Shown here one piece after another: positions 38,671 to 51,125 of a stretch of 64,000 bases of DNA. Within the stretch, counting starts at the first letter, position 1, and each line of letters starts with the position of its first letter. Source of the DNA: Solenopsis invicta (lineage: Eukaryota > Arthropoda > Insecta > Hymenoptera > Formicidae). The notes below the pieces were generated by a model. The model searched no databases. It worked only from the letters and a program-made list of their open reading frames with translations, and had not been told where the DNA came from. The position numbers and the translations under genes were made by a program. Location of the stretch: assembly GCF_016802725.1 (NCBI RefSeq), contig NC_052667.1:22962346-23026345 (forward strand), read 5' to 3'.

Positions 38671-41264
38671 GCGATATTTGTAGGTGTCTTAAAAGGGAGA
38701 TAAACTTATTAAAAGAGGGGATTAACTTGCTATTATCCTTTCATACGACGTGATAACGACGCTGGATGCGATAACAAGAGTTGACATAATACACATCCTC
38801 CGATATTCCGAAATAAATTGTTTCAGCTCGCTACTTTTTAAGGAAGTATCCTAGAACGAAAAAGACGCAGGAGTTTGTCTATTTTTGAAATTTTTTTTAA
38901 AGAAAACTATTGCACATATTTTTCTATGCTTTCTTACTTGTACATATTTAGTAAATATCTATAAATGTTGGTATGGCTAAATGTTCATTAGTTTTTATGT
39001 TACGTAAAGTAAAGAAATAAAGATGTTATTGAAAATAACGAACTTTCAAAATATTAAGTTCTTACATAAGTTTGTTCGCTCTTTTTAACTTTTTTTAAAA
39101 TAAAACATAATAAAAATGTGTGTTCTATTGAAAAAAATGCAAAAAACAAACGAACTTATGTAACGGTTTAATAAATACTAACGGCTAATGAGAGTGACAG
39201 CGATTGTAATTGTGTAAATTAAAGTGTATTATGATCAAACTCAGGACGGATAACTGGCTTTATGAAATTCAGTTATATGCGCTGCGGATGATTTCAAAGA
39301 GAGTTGTAACTTTGAAATGTTCGAAGTTGCATACGATAAAGGATTTAAAGTTTGTACGCTTTAATTTGCTCAATTACAACTCTGCTGTTGCTTTTAGTCT
39401 CTAGTATTTATTTTATTATATAGTTATCAACTTTGCGTGTATGTAAAATACACGTCTATTTATACCTATAAATTATTAACTATTTTTTCATACATGTTAA
39501 ATTCAATTATATTTGATTAAAAAACAGATACTTGTTTTTTTTATAACCACGCCATTTTAATAATTTACAATATATTTATTTATCCTAGTTTAGCTAGTCA
39601 GCTGATATGAAAAATGTGCTTTTTTTCAAATTTAGATAATATAAAAAATAATATTTAGCTATGAAAATTTATAGATTTTTACTATGAACAAATGGATGTG
39701 TATAAGTATAGAAGATTTGCAGCAATTTTTTCGAAATAAGAGTGGACGAATTTTTCGCGCTTTAAACTAGAATATACCATAACTGATTTAATGTTGGTTA
39801 ATACGTATACGTATTATAGTATCGCATAAAACGGTAGATCGAGCTACAAAATAAACGCAGTTTCGCACTCGTGAATAAGTTATGCTTCCTCGCGGCCAGC
39901 TGTGCAACGGACTTTGAGAAACGCAACGGTGGGTATCATCGATCGTAAAAGGCTTGATGGGCCATCATGAACGAATCAAGGTGCTGCGGAGTCGTAAACG
40001 CGCCACGTCGTTTCGCCAGTCAATTACCGGCATGCGCACTTGTCATGCGAAAAGATTGCAATATATGCCCGTCAGACGTCTCGTCCATTATTAATTCTTT
40101 GGTGGCGCATGGCACTTTGGCGCCTAGTATTCGTCCGATACCACGAGGTTAAAAAGAAAATAGAAATTCGAATATTATTTAAATTTTTTTCAGAGAAAAA
40201 GTTAAATTTTTAGCTCTCTTTCTCTCTCTCACTCTTTTTCATTTCGAAAAAAAATTGCACGAAAAAGAATATGCTTATTTTGAAAATACTCTTATTTTCG
40301 AAATGTTAGATATTGAAGTGAGATTATGTAGCGTTAAACAGACGTAGCTTGCTTACTTTCCTAATTGTAATTCATATCTTCAGTATTTCTAAATATTGAA
40401 GAAATTTCTATAGTTTTGTAAAAAAAATATATATTCTTATTATTTAATAATACTTTTCATAAATTGAAAGGAAAAAGTTATTGTTATCAAAACAATCGTA
40501 GTGCTTTTTAGAAGATTATAATATAGGATGAAATATTTTACTGAAATTTAATTATCAAATTTTTAAAGAAAAATTATCATTATTTCATACATAACTTTTT
40601 GCTGATATGTATGAAATAGGACGATTGTTGAAGAGAATATATTAATTTTAATTTAATACTAATTTGATACCGTTTTTTCCTGTATGCAGAAATATGTTTA
40701 GCACGCTGCTTCAAATTTTACCTCGTAATTCTACCTTGTAAAAAAATCTTTTTTATCCGGAAAATTTAATATCGATTAAATTATCATGTTTAATCGTGAA
40801 TTAATATTAATTTATTACAAAGACGTGTATACAAGCAAGCTCAAGATAAAGTGATCCTGATAATACACCGTAAATGTGCACTTAAAGCGTTGCGATTTGT
40901 CCGCGATTCAAAAAGATATTGTCAGTACGCAAAACAACTTCCACGGAGATAAGCTCTCCGGAAATAAAATCTGTCGCATCTTAGGACCGGTATTACTCCC
41001 CTTAATGCCGTTTTATCGCTGCGTTTGCATTCTGTAGCAAAACTCTATCTTTCTTCCTCCTCTCTTGCGCAACTCGCGGACAATTCTTAACGCTTTTATT
41101 CCCACGCGCTTGACGATGCGTTTCTTTTTCTAACTCCCTTCGCTCGCTTCGTCCGTTCTTATCTGTCTCTTTGTACTCCCTTATCTCTCTCTGCTCTACT
41201 TGATATTCTCATTTCCCCGTCCTTCCTCACGTTCCTACATCACTACCGTGCATCCCTCGCTCGC
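38671..41264. other. Gene-free stretch
   Basis: AT-rich DNA with one small inverted repeat at 39059-39165 (listed separately). A CpG patch lies at 39870-40145, and a pyrimidine-rich segment at about 41040-41260. No exon is recognised. Confidence 0.45.
39059..39165. repeat. Short inverted-repeat element
   Basis: TTACATAAGTTTGTTCG (39062-39078) faces CGAACTTATGTAA (39151-39163) across about 70 bases of A/T-rich sequence containing opposed TTTTTAAAATAAAAC and AAAAAATGC tracts. It could be a very small MITE or a hairpin. Confidence 0.4.
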
Positions 41265-41755
41265 TGTATATTGACGCAAAAGCGTCGTAAAATTCAGCCG
41301 CTCGCCGGAATGGTAAATCCAAGTCCGCGACCGGGCCACATAAAAATCGCGCTGAGCTTCGACGGCGATATGCTGCGGGCTTTTCAAAGTAAAGCTCGTC
41401 TCCCCAGCGTACCCGGCGTTATCAACGGCGCATCACTGGTGGTCGGACCGCGCGAGCCATAGTGGCGAGCCCCGAAACACCGTGCGCTCGCATTCAGCTC
41501 AATCCAGAGACCGCAGGGAGCTTCCATTTTCCGCACAGGACACAACACGGAGATGCACCGCGCGAGGTGCCGTTCCGAACTTGCACCGAAACCATTAGTT
41601 CCCCCGACAAACTGTTGCGGCGGCATTATCGTTACTTTCTTGGATTTCCAGCGTTCTCGCCTCTCGTAATACAATGCGCGGAAGGAATGGCCTCTGTAAA
41701 AGAGACCGATAAAACCCCCGTTTCGGATTCATTTATAACTCGTGACGTAATCTGA
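41265..41755. other. CpG-rich island with open frames
   Basis: Frames of 63 (+, 41271-41462), 97 (+, 41462-41755), 96 (-, 41674-41384) and 64 codons overlap here. The first carries an unbiased-looking residue mix including PRPGHIKIALSFDGDML, which makes it slightly more protein-like than its neighbours, but I recognise no domain and see no flanking splice consensus. Probably non-coding. Confidence 0.3.
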
Positions 41756-41844
41756 GGGGAAATTCTATAATTCTCTTTGCCGTAATATAAAAAAAAGGAG
41801 CCGTGCGCAACTGTGATTTGCGCCAAGTCAGAATATTTTAATTA

Positions 41845-42281
41845 TACACTGAGAGAAAAATATTTTTAATGAAAGCGGAAAAAAAAGACATTTTGTTAAA
41901 AGTACATATTTTGATGCAAGCATTTGTTTGCTTTGTTAAAAATATTTAAGTAAATATACATATTATCTCAAGTATACAATTTTATATTTCTACATTTTTT
42001 ACATTTAAATAATGACTTTTAGACATAAACTAATAATATTATTAAACTGAATTAAATTGTATTCTCAAATAAAAAAATCTGATTGTCCTAAATATAAAAA
42101 TAGTCTAACAGTAAATATTTTACAGAGCTGTAAGAAAAGATTATTCGAATAAAAATTGTTTCTCTGTTTTAATTTACATATAAATATTTCAATTAAGAAA
42201 TTTTTAACTTGCAAGCAAATGAACTATTGGGACCCACCGAGTAAATAATTTTTCCGTTGTAAGATTTTTTCTCTCAGTATA
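41845..42281. mobile_element. MITE with TACACTGAGAGAAAAAT ends
   Basis: The left end TACACTGAGAGAAAAATATT and the right end, reading TATACTGAGAGAAAAAATCT on the opposite strand, are near-identical inverted repeats of about 17 bases. The 437-bp interior is very AT-rich, with many TAAATAT and CAAAT motifs and no coding capacity. It is the longest member of this group in the window. Confidence 0.75.
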
Positions 42282-42399
42282 CGTAAAGCATATATGTTGC
42301 CTACATTGATTTATAGTCATGAATTTTTTCTTTTATACATATAATATTTTTACATATATGTATAATATTTTTGTACATATAATGTATTTGAAGTTTTAT

Positions 42400-43060
42400 A
42401 AGCGCCACGATATATCGCGATGAAAATTTGTGTTTCCGCGCAATAATTTAATTTATCGCGTACAAACCGTTTCCGTTTTATTCGTAAATAATCGCGATCT
42501 TCCAGCCGCTTAAAAAATCAAAACTTTTGCGCCCGTAAATACCCACGTAAATAAATAACGTGGTTAAAAAACCACGCATATCCGTTTATTATGCTCGAAT
42601 ACAGCCAACGCGCGCGCGGTGCTGATCCCTATGCACGAAAATTCAATTCGAGCCCGTAAATCCCATTATATCCTCTTCTGCGGATTACAGGCTTTAAAAT
42701 GCCGCGGAGCCGGGCTCGAATTTTCTCACCCGTCCACGAATCGCGGCGGCGGTGCTCGTTGTGGAGGAAATAATTTTTCTTTAAGCCGGCGCATCCCGGA
42801 ATGGGCACGGCGACATTTCGCCACCGGTATCCCATCAAACATCACGTTTGTTTGCACGGCCTTAAAACCCGGCCGGAGAGATGGGGAAATTAATCGCTAA
42901 CTGACGCTGCAGCGTACAGTGTGGAAATGACAGTTCGTGCGACACAAACGCCGCACAAACGCGGGCGATGGATAGAACCCGATGTGATCGTCGCTAGGTC
43001 GGAACACGGTCCGTCCATGTTCATACACGCGAATATGCGTAAATCGCTTTTTCGTTTGCG
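42400..43060. other. CpG-rich island
   Basis: GC-rich blocks with interspersed TTAAT/AAATAA motifs. Frames of 69-93 codons are open on both strands over 42619-42900 and 42921-43160. No known domain. It lies between two MITEs. Confidence 0.4.
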
Positions 43061-43128
43061 GAGAATTTCACCGAAGACTATTGCAAAGCTAACGCCTTTA
43101 GTGACAGGTTGCTCCCGATTTTGTTGTT

Positions 43129-43547
43129 CACTCAGAAAAAAAGTTGTGTTTATTAATTGATGAAATTATTTCTTCAATTCAGCTTTTTTAAGTTGAAGTG
43201 AAAATAGGGGAATAAAAAATTATTTGATTTAAAAAAATGACATTATTAGCCTTATTGTTAAGTAAATAAATTATTTGTTCAAATTATTTGTTTAATTGAA
43301 ACAAATAATTTTTTAATTCAAAAAAAGTGCTGACAGAAATGTAAGAAATAATTCAGTTGTTCTAGAGTTTAAAAAATATATTTAAAAAAAATAATATATG
43401 TATATTTAAACTATTTTTTAAATTCTAATAAAAGAAACAACTAAAAATTTTCTTCAAATTAAAGAAACTTTGCTTTAACAATCTAACGATGCACAAATTT
43501 CTCTGATTTAAACAACTTTTTTACTCGAAGAAACTTTTCTCTCGGTA
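43129..43547. mobile_element. MITE-like element (CACTCAGAAAAAAAGTTG ends)
   Basis: The left end CACTCAGAAAAAAAGTTGTG pairs with the right end, reading TACCGAGAGAAAAGTTTCTT on the opposite strand; AAAAAAGTTGTTTAAATCAG follows inward. Interior TTTAATTGAAACAAATAAT is self-complementary. About 419 bp, AT-rich, non-coding. The ends are more diverged than in the 41845 element. Confidence 0.6.
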
Positions 43548-46279
43548 TTACGCTTCAAATTCAATATTTATAAAATGCATTGATACTGATCGTGGCAGAA
43601 CACATTTTACTTAAAATAAATTTGCCAGTGTGTAAAATTCAAGTAAATTCTTATCGGTCGTCGCGTCGTTAATTTATGCGCCACGAATAATTAAGGAAAT
43701 ATTACAAAAATTTATGTAATCCAATACTTCTCTAGATTTATATTCTCGCGTAGAAAATTGTTAAATTAAAATTCATTTTATAGAAAATAATATGGAAGCT
43801 GGATTATAATTTTGAATATGCAAGGCTAAAATGAAGAAAGTATCAGGTAGAAAATTAGATGATTAACCCCGAGATATATTATGGTTTGATAACTAAAAGT
43901 GCGAGCGTCGTGCTTAACGAACTTCAATTAACGCTAATTTTCTTTCCTTCTTTCTCTCTTTTCCTCTCGGCCTCTCATATTCCGTCCTTAAATAAAAAAT
44001 CATGCTTGCCAAAAATATTCCCGCGGAATAAGCTCAGTCGTAACCGAGTGTCCAAGCAAATTTTTTCTTCGATCGTAGGGCGCTCGAATATCGCGCGGTC
44101 GCGCATTTATTTTTGCCGTTCCATTAAATTAACGCTTCCCTTAATTCGAATTGCAAATATTCAGCAGTACGCCACGTCGAATTTGCCTCAATAATGAAAA
44201 CTGGCTACTTTATGCGCGATATGCGCTTACGCCTCGGGCCAGGAGCGGAGCGGATCGATTGGCGTAAATTGGAAAATCGCGTTGAGTCCCGTGTAACGCA
44301 CCCACGTATTCGACCGCGCACTAATCCACTCTCACCAGCCCTCCTGACAGTGTAAATATCTCCGTGTGTCCCGGCTCGCTGAGTGGCTCGTTCTCATCGA
44401 AGTTCGATTCAAACGGAATAATTTGCTTCCTCCGGTTAGCAGCCGGCTAGAGACGCGCGCGCACGTATGTAAATAGTTATCGTTTTTTCCCGCGCGGAAA
44501 TGTCCCGCGACGCTCCGCGTCCCCGCCGATAATTAAATAATCGCGCCCGCTCCCTTATCGGGTTCCAATGTTTCACCGTCAAAATGGCGTTCAATGCAAT
44601 TCTCACTCGTGAATTTTGCGACGGTTCTTCTAAGCGGCGCTTATTGCGTTATGAGCGCTCCTGATTTCGATGAGAAAAATGCCAAAAAATGCCGCACGCG
44701 GATAAAGTCGCACGTGTCACTATTTTTGCGAAAATGTCTATCAATAGAAGAAAGGAGGGGGTTGTGGAATACTATTTTGTTTTTTGACAATAATTCGGCG
44801 AATATTAACGCGACACAAATTCTAACCAATGCCGTTTATTTTAGCTATAGAGTTCTTTTTATAGATAGAAGTTTATCGAGTAAATAGAACGAATTTCTGC
44901 TATTTGCAAAACTCAAATTCAGCTTTTATAAAAACACGAATAGACACTAACAATCATCCTAGTAAACATTCTATGACGTCTGAATAGACTAACGACTGTA
45001 ATTTTAACGGTGGTTCTTAAAAATCAATCCAAATTATACGACGTATCATGATAATCCACCACTCTAGATATATTCCACGATCGCTGTCTTTTCTCTGCAA
45101 CGATTGAAAAAACCAATAACGATGTAATAAAAATAGAACGCATGCGAATATGATCGTTCTTTCTCTCGTTATTGTTGGCTATATTACAAATTATAATGTG
45201 AGCTGTCACACGAAAAAGAAAAGGAAAGAAAGATATTAGCACGATATCAATTCATTAAAAATAGGTCGTTATAGTCGAAAAAGAAAAAGAATGAACATTA
45301 ATTGAAATTCACAAAGCATGTTTTTTTTTTCTTTTAGTTATTATATCTCGAGTATAATTTTCTCTTCATTTGATTCTTGCGTACGCGATTTCCAGAGTTA
45401 TAATCTTGTTTCCATTTTCATTTATAAATGAATTTTTTAATTTTATCAGTTTTTTTTTAATACGAGAATGTAATTCTAAATGGAGCAATTGCACGGAAAT
45501 GACATTGACACTTTTGTCTTTCGCGACTAACCGTTACGCAAGATAGTTTAGCAAACTGCCGACGGCCTGAAAACGGAAGCTTGGATAGATGGGAGAATAG
45601 TTGCCGTTCCTTACGTTGAAGAATCGTTAACCCTTCGGAGTTACTTCGTTGACGCCGCTCGGGGCATCCTGCCGGATCGTCAGGACGCTGAAAAACACAA
45701 GAATTTACGAAGAATGCTTTCAGCAAACTTTAGCCCGAGTAAAAACAAAGGAGAATGCGAATTCCGAGGGAAAGGAGGGGCTGACGTATCCGGAAAATAA
45801 AATGTTTTCCTTAATTAGTAACATAAGACATATTGCAAGAAACTTAATTCTGGCGTCCAAATAATATTTATTAACCAAAAATAATTATTTCTGAATAAAT
45901 GTATTTTTTACCGTTCTAACTTTTGTAAAACTAATTACTAAATATTATTTCAATCAATTATAAAAAGATGGTGCAGCGAGCTTGTTTTTATAGTAAGCTT
46001 GGTTTTAATTACAATTACTTTAAAAAGAGAATTAAAATTCCCTTTTTAATTATTTTTCTCTTTTCTTTTCTTCTATATTTTTTCAAGATACTCCTTCAGA
46101 GAAAGTCTGATGAGATGAATCGAAAAAACAATAGAATTAATTATCTTGATTAATAAATATTACTGGAAAAAAATTAAATGTATAGACATAAAATTTCTTT
46201 CAAGTTTATTTGACAGAAACACGCGACAAGCTCTACCGGCTTTATAAACGACGTTATAATACAATCGAACTCTCAGTTT
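43548..46279. other. Gene-free stretch with CpG patch
   Basis: AT-rich to about 43880. CpG-richer DNA at 43900-44640 includes a dense block at 44220-44560 (GACGCGCGCGCACG near 44453). Then AT-rich DNA with a mild CpG patch at 45520-45690. Frames up to 111 codons lack recognisable domains. Confidence 0.45.
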
Positions 46280-46542
46280 TTGTTGAGAGAGAGTGAGTAT
46301 TACACCTATTCAACCCTTTTGACGGCGAGCCTCCCCAACTCGAGTTTCAGCATCGAAAGCGCGCGGGTATTGTCCGCCGTGCGGCCAATTCAGCCCTTGG
46401 CAGGCCGTTTCACCGACGTCGTTCGCATTGGAGAGATTTTGCCGAGTGTTGCGGACCGCGCTCTCTCGCGATGTGTCACGCGTAAACACGGGCACGCGTA
46501 CACGCGGACGCGCTGCACAAAGGTTGCATGCCGTCTCTTGCA

Positions 46543-46558
46543 TCTTTCTCTCTCTGTT

Positions 46559-46591
<33 letters not shown>

Positions 46592-46592
46592 T
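46543..46592. repeat. (CT)n microsatellite
   Basis: A pyrimidine run with about 15 uninterrupted CT units within the CpG-rich block. Confidence 0.95.
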
Positions 46593-46869
46593 GTCTACCT
46601 CTTTCGTGTGTGACGAACGATGGACGGTATCGCACACAAACCAGCAAGAAGTTGGTTCTCGTGTTCGTCGGGTGTTACGTGCCCGCGACGCATATCAACC
46701 GTAACTTTCTACCGCTTTTTGCGGTCCCCGCCGTCGGCATTCACGGTGAAAACTGCTGATTTCCAGCGGCGGGCGCTCTCACGGGGCACACATTGTGTAC
46801 CCTGCAAAACGACGAGCGTGTCGACTCTCGCCGAATCGAGACGAAATTTCGTACGCGTGCGCTCGCAGC

Positions 46870-46968
46870 ATGCCTTACACTCCTTACAGGAAGCATTTGC
46901 CTCGCGTGTCGTTGACCGATAAGTGTGGGAAGAGTATGTCCCAGTCATCGACGAGTGTCACCTTAATC
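46870..46968 (+). CDS. Possible coding start of a spliced gene (33 codons)
   Basis: An ATG at 46870 opens 33 codons without a stop that end exactly in phase 0 at the GTGAGT donor (46969). The peptide begins MPYTPYRKHLPRV, is basic and Ser/Thr-rich at its end, and has no signal peptide, membrane segment or domain I recognise. A second in-frame ATG 22 codons later (AGTATGTCC) could be used instead. The frame also reads through the donor to 47028, so the lack of a stop is weak evidence. Protein identity unknown. Confidence 0.2.
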
Positions 46969-47742
46969 GTGAGTCCTTTGTATGAATGGAAAGTATCAAC
47001 AGATGTTGAAAGCATCGATCGTGATTGACACAAATGGATTTATCGCGATTTACTGCGGTCGGAAGTTCACGTCTACCGCGCTATTCTAAATTTCTACTCT
47101 AATAAAGAGATTTCTAAACGTTACAAGTGCACGAAGTTTTTTAAATGCGAGAAAAATAATGTAATTGTTTTGACTACTGATAGCACATTCATATATTTTG
47201 CCAAATAACATTGTCATGTGGTTTTGTGAAGAAGAGAACGGGGAAAACAAAGAGAAAAACAAAAGGTATTCAAATTTTTAAACGACGTTCGTGCAATTGC
47301 AATAGCATTTACATATTTTTTTTACGTTCAGCTATAAATAAAAGCTCGAGGTTTGAAAAATAGGAAGTATCCGCGAGATGGGAGGAGAGGGATCGAAAGT
47401 ACGATCGACACGTTGTTTTCGGGATTTTCATCCCGATAGGATTTCCGAGCTGCCATCTATTTTGTTTATCCAACTCGTTACACTATTTGTTAACGATGCA
47501 GTCGAATCTCGCAGGACTATTTATAATGTATGTCCAAAAAGTTTGCGCACTTTAAATCTTTACAATGGCTGCATTCTTGATTGCTGAAAATGCACTGTGA
47601 ATGATAAATTTACTGTGCGTCTTCACTAGAGATGCTTATATCAGATAACCGAAAATTTGTGTATTACATGACGGCTAGGCTTTTTAATGGACTAAAAATT
47701 TATTGTTCCTCTCTCCTTCTCTTTCTTTCTCTTTCTCTGGGG
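46969..47742 (+). other. Intron-like stretch
   Basis: It starts GTGAGTCC and becomes AT-rich. TGTCCAAAAAGTTTGCGCAC at 47531-47550 resembles one end of a mariner-type element, but no matching inverted end is nearby. A CT-rich run at about 47705-47740 abuts the large palindrome. Confidence 0.4.
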
Positions 47743-48068
47743 TTAACGAATCCATTGAAAGTAAAATATATATTTTACAATAAAGACTCCATTAACGAAA
47801 TTATCATAATGTAGTTGATTCCTGTTTATATTTTAACAAATTACATATAATGTTATTTAAACTATATTGATTTTAGAGTAGTTTAAAAATGTATAAATAT
47901 ATATGCGTTCTACATTATACATTTCTAAACTACTCTAAAATCAATATAGTTTAAATAACATTATATGTAATTTGTTAAAATATAAACAGGAATCAACTAC
48001 ATTATGATAATTTTGTTACTGGAGTCTTTATTGTAAAATATATATTTTACTTTTAATGGATTCGTTAA
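47743..48068. mobile_element. Fold-back element: 153-bp near-perfect inverted repeat with TTAA ends
   Basis: The left arm 47743-47895 and right arm 47916-48068 are reverse complements with about four mismatches I could see (for example CCATTAACGAAA versus CCAGTAACAAAA, and TTTAAAAATG versus TTTCTAAATG on the opposite arm). The loop is 20 bases (AATATATATGCGTTCTACAT). Both outer ends are TTAA followed by CGAATCCATT, so TTAA may be the target duplication, as for piggyBac-type elements; since TTAA is itself palindromic it could equally belong to the arms. No coding capacity. The arm identity implies a young element or ongoing arm correction, and a transcript through it would form a long double-stranded RNA. 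Confidence 0.92.
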
Positions 48069-50514
48069 AATAAGTTATTTCAATCTAAGTTTTTGTGAGA
48101 TTTTTAATCCTTGTGAATGTAGAGAAACGCAGAAAGTATTTTGGACTTGTATAATAACGTAAGTTTTAACAGAGACGGAAACGTATTTCCGCAAAACAGT
48201 ATCAGCTGACCTTCGTACGTATATGTGCAACGAAAATAAATCGTAGAAACTGTGTAAAGAGACACGGAGATCAAAGCGAATAACGAATACCAGAAAAACC
48301 TGATTTTGCGACATTTCGGTGTACCTTGTAAATATTGCAGATGTAAGGTGAAAGGCATTACTCCCGATGTGAGAGAAGCGCGGACATCACACGTGACATG
48401 TGAGATGTGTATTTCCAACCGTGAATTTTCATGAATTTCGAGGAACGTACACGCCTTAAGAAAATTTAAAGCGATGAAGAATATTAAAGAAAAAAAAAAA
48501 AGAAAATTTTATTTTTCGTACAATCACGTCCGCACGACATATGCGCAAAATCGTCGATAAAACGATAGTCACTTCTAGGAAATTAACGCAATACTTTCCG
48601 CATCATATCATCGTGATATATCATGTCCTTGATACGTTTGCTTTCGACGAATGATCAATATTTCACTTGAAGAGAGCTTAAGGAATAAAGCTTCTTTGCG
48701 CGAAATGGGAAAAAGCTTCTTAGGAACGCCCGGCATGCCATCTTCTCGACATCCGATAAATACTTTCGACAAGTTACGTGTGGTTAAGTACACGTTTTCA
48801 CATTCTAGCGCGCGCGACGCGTTTACCGAAGAATGATCTTCCGAGAGTTTTAACGAGGCATCTGCTGCGTCTTACGTAGTGCCATCTCATAAACTCACTC
48901 TTTCGTGATGTTTGCCAGGAAAGAAAATCCACTCTCACCGTTTCGTACTGTTGCTTTTAAAGAGAGCGCGAGAACGTGCCAGACGGTGCGTGTTAAATAT
49001 CGAGTTTATTAACTTTTAAGTGGATAGGTGGTCGAAAGTTACGCAAGTAGGTGGGTGAAGAGCTTTAGTGCTGACAACCCAAAGAGATATTATTATTATT
49101 TTTTTTTTATTAGTATATTACGTTATATATTTAAATTTACATTAGTTAAATCCTTAGGAGATATAGAAATGTAAAAAAATGAACTTTAAGGCTTGTGGAT
49201 AATACTTTCTATTTTTCTTTTCCAAAACGAAGTTTTTAATCTTGCATTTCTTTGTTGCCTGGAGTGCCGTAGGCGCTCTACCTGTCTGCTTAGTGGTTAA
49301 AAACACTGATTTCAAGTAACGTTACGTAGATCGGCCCCCTAATTAATTTAATGAAGAAGGGAGGCCTGCGAAATTTGAGCTAGAAGATAGCTATTTACGG
49401 ATTTGCGTCGACGCGAAAGAAAGCGGCTTGTCATTAAAGAGATTTTTTTTCTTACCTTGTGTGCCTTTTTTCTGGTCTCATAAAAAAAACGCGCCAGAGC
49501 CCTCGAACGAGCGACTGTTTAATCTTGAGTTTACTATAGTCAGTAGTATACCTAAACGTATTCTCCGGGGTACATTGTAAGCGCGTAGGTGATCGAAATG
49601 ATTTATTTCCCTTCCATTAAAATTGAATTTCAGATCGAAACCAAACATGAATTAATTAATCTCTCAAATGTTTTTATTAGTTAATGCTCGGTGTACCTTG
49701 CAGTTCATTCTTTAACAGTTTTTGCACGAACAAGTAGAAGTTTCATTCGAATTACTCGGGTTAAGTGAAAATTTAATTTATGTCAAAGCAACCAGAAACA
49801 TGGATATAATTATTATAATATTTATTAAAGAGATTATGAATACTAATGTTACCCGTTAGCTTCACCAAAACAGTCGGTGCTTTATGATACTGGTGTCGCT
49901 TTTAATAGACAAAGTGGAAAGTTGCTTGCAGTATTAAATTAATAAAACAAACAGATAATTAATGCGTATTATAAAATGCGTGGAAAATCTCCGTTTTATT
50001 GACTACTTTAATTTTATAAAAATTAAGGTTAATATTTTTATTTAACACAATATTTTCTTTTTAACACCGTCTGCCGCATATTCAATTAATATCTTGATGA
50101 CAGAGATATTCAATATTGAAAGAAATAAGAGTTTTTCAAAAATCAAACAATTAATTTTATGAAATATGAAAAGTAGAAAACATTGATGAAGGTATAAATT
50201 AATCGATCTTGCGGAGGCAATCATATTTTTTATAAAAAATTTGGAAGGATTCAATTATTTTTCAACATCACTGTTACATTATTAAATAGATTTTTTTTTA
50301 ACTTGAACGTTAAAATCTTTATTTAATAAAAATTTGAGAGTGAAATTTATCGCTTCTGCGATAAGATCCAGATTGCAGACGAAGGATCACGCACTGATAT
50401 ATTAATCGTGTACTAAAATTGAAAAATTTACAAAACATGAAGTTAATTAGTTTAGTCTTTGTGAGAGACTCATTTATTAATCACTGGTCTCACGATAGCA
50501 GAAGCTCCGCGAAG
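48069..50514. other. Gene-free stretch
   Basis: Mixed DNA with mild CpG patches at 48520-48960 and 49490-49600. A tRNA-like A-box motif (GCTTAGTGGTTAAA, about 49288-49301) has no matching B box. Frames of 60-104 codons overlap on both strands without domains. Confidence 0.45.
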
Positions 50515-50550
50515 TAAAAAGAAAAAGAAGAAGAAGAAGAAGAAAGAGAA
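50515..50550. repeat. (GAA)n microsatellite
   Basis: An imperfect AAG/GAA run of about 36 bases, read as poly-Phe/Leu on the minus strand. Confidence 0.9.
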
Positions 50551-50981
50551 TAACATTAATATACCGATATTGTCCAAGTATCGTAAGCCCCACGTTATGT
50601 GGGGCAAGCAACCGCCACATGCAGCTTCCACGATCCTGAAAGCCTGCTGTGTCGCGTCGGCGCCACACCGTCCTGTCGAAAGCCGGATATCCCGGCTTAA
50701 AGCGCGCGGCCTCGTGATTCCGATAAAGTTTTCGTTACGGGATACACCGAGCGCACGTATACGTTTGAGAGCCTGCGAAAGTCGATTTTTCGTCGGGCCA
50801 GAAAACGGTTCTTCCGGTGATGCGGGACGCGTCGGTGGCGCGAGCACGAAAGGGATACGAGGAAGAAGAGGAGGGAAGGAGGAGAGAACGCGGTGCGGTG
50901 CAACGCGATGCAATAGTGGCTTATAAGTACACTCATGAATAATGCAGCAACGCGAACAAAAGTGCGCGGCGTGCGCGCGCG

Positions 50982-50982
<1 letters not shown>

Positions 50983-51024
<42 letters not shown>

Positions 51025-51045
51025 TCTCTCTCCCTCTCTCTTTCT
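50983..51045. repeat. Long (CT)n microsatellite
   Basis: About 60 bases of CT repeats with a few CC and TT interruptions, following GCGCGCGCGAG. GA/CT repeats of this kind can bind GAGA-type factors in insects; that role is inference here. Confidence 0.95.
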
Positions 51046-51125
51046 ATGGCCATATAATACTTGTATATTTTACAAACACCGCCCGACGTTGGCCGCGTTT
51101 TCATGGCGACGTCGCCGCATCTAGC

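Larger units (their letters stand above)
46280..46968 (+). other. Putative promoter/first exon ending at GTGAGT
   Basis: A CpG-rich block follows AT-rich DNA and contains an initiator-like CTCAGTTTTTG (about 46272), a CT microsatellite (46543-46592) and dense CpG throughout. It ends at a consensus donor, TTAATC/GTGAGTCC, with GT at 46969-46970. A 159-codon plus frame (46280-46759) runs through the microsatellite and gives a Ser-Leu repeat, so I do not believe it. This is the second exon-like block in the window with a GC-rich body, AT-rich flanks and a GTGAGT donor on +. It may be an alternative or separate promoter relative to the block at 20.4 kb. Confidence 0.38.

Noticed and set aside
46280..46759. 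159-codon plus-strand open frame
   Set aside because: It reads through the CT microsatellite as a Ser-Leu repeat and overlaps minus-strand frames of 77 and 85 codons in a CpG-rich block; no domain is visible.
47531..47550. TGTCCAAAAAGTTTGCGCAC, resembling a mariner-type terminus
   Set aside because: No inverted partner or transposase remnant was found nearby, so a mariner copy cannot be supported.
49285..49345. tRNA-like A box (GCTTAGTGGTTAAA)
   Set aside because: No B box (GGTTCGANNCC) at the expected distance and no cloverleaf pairing could be formed.
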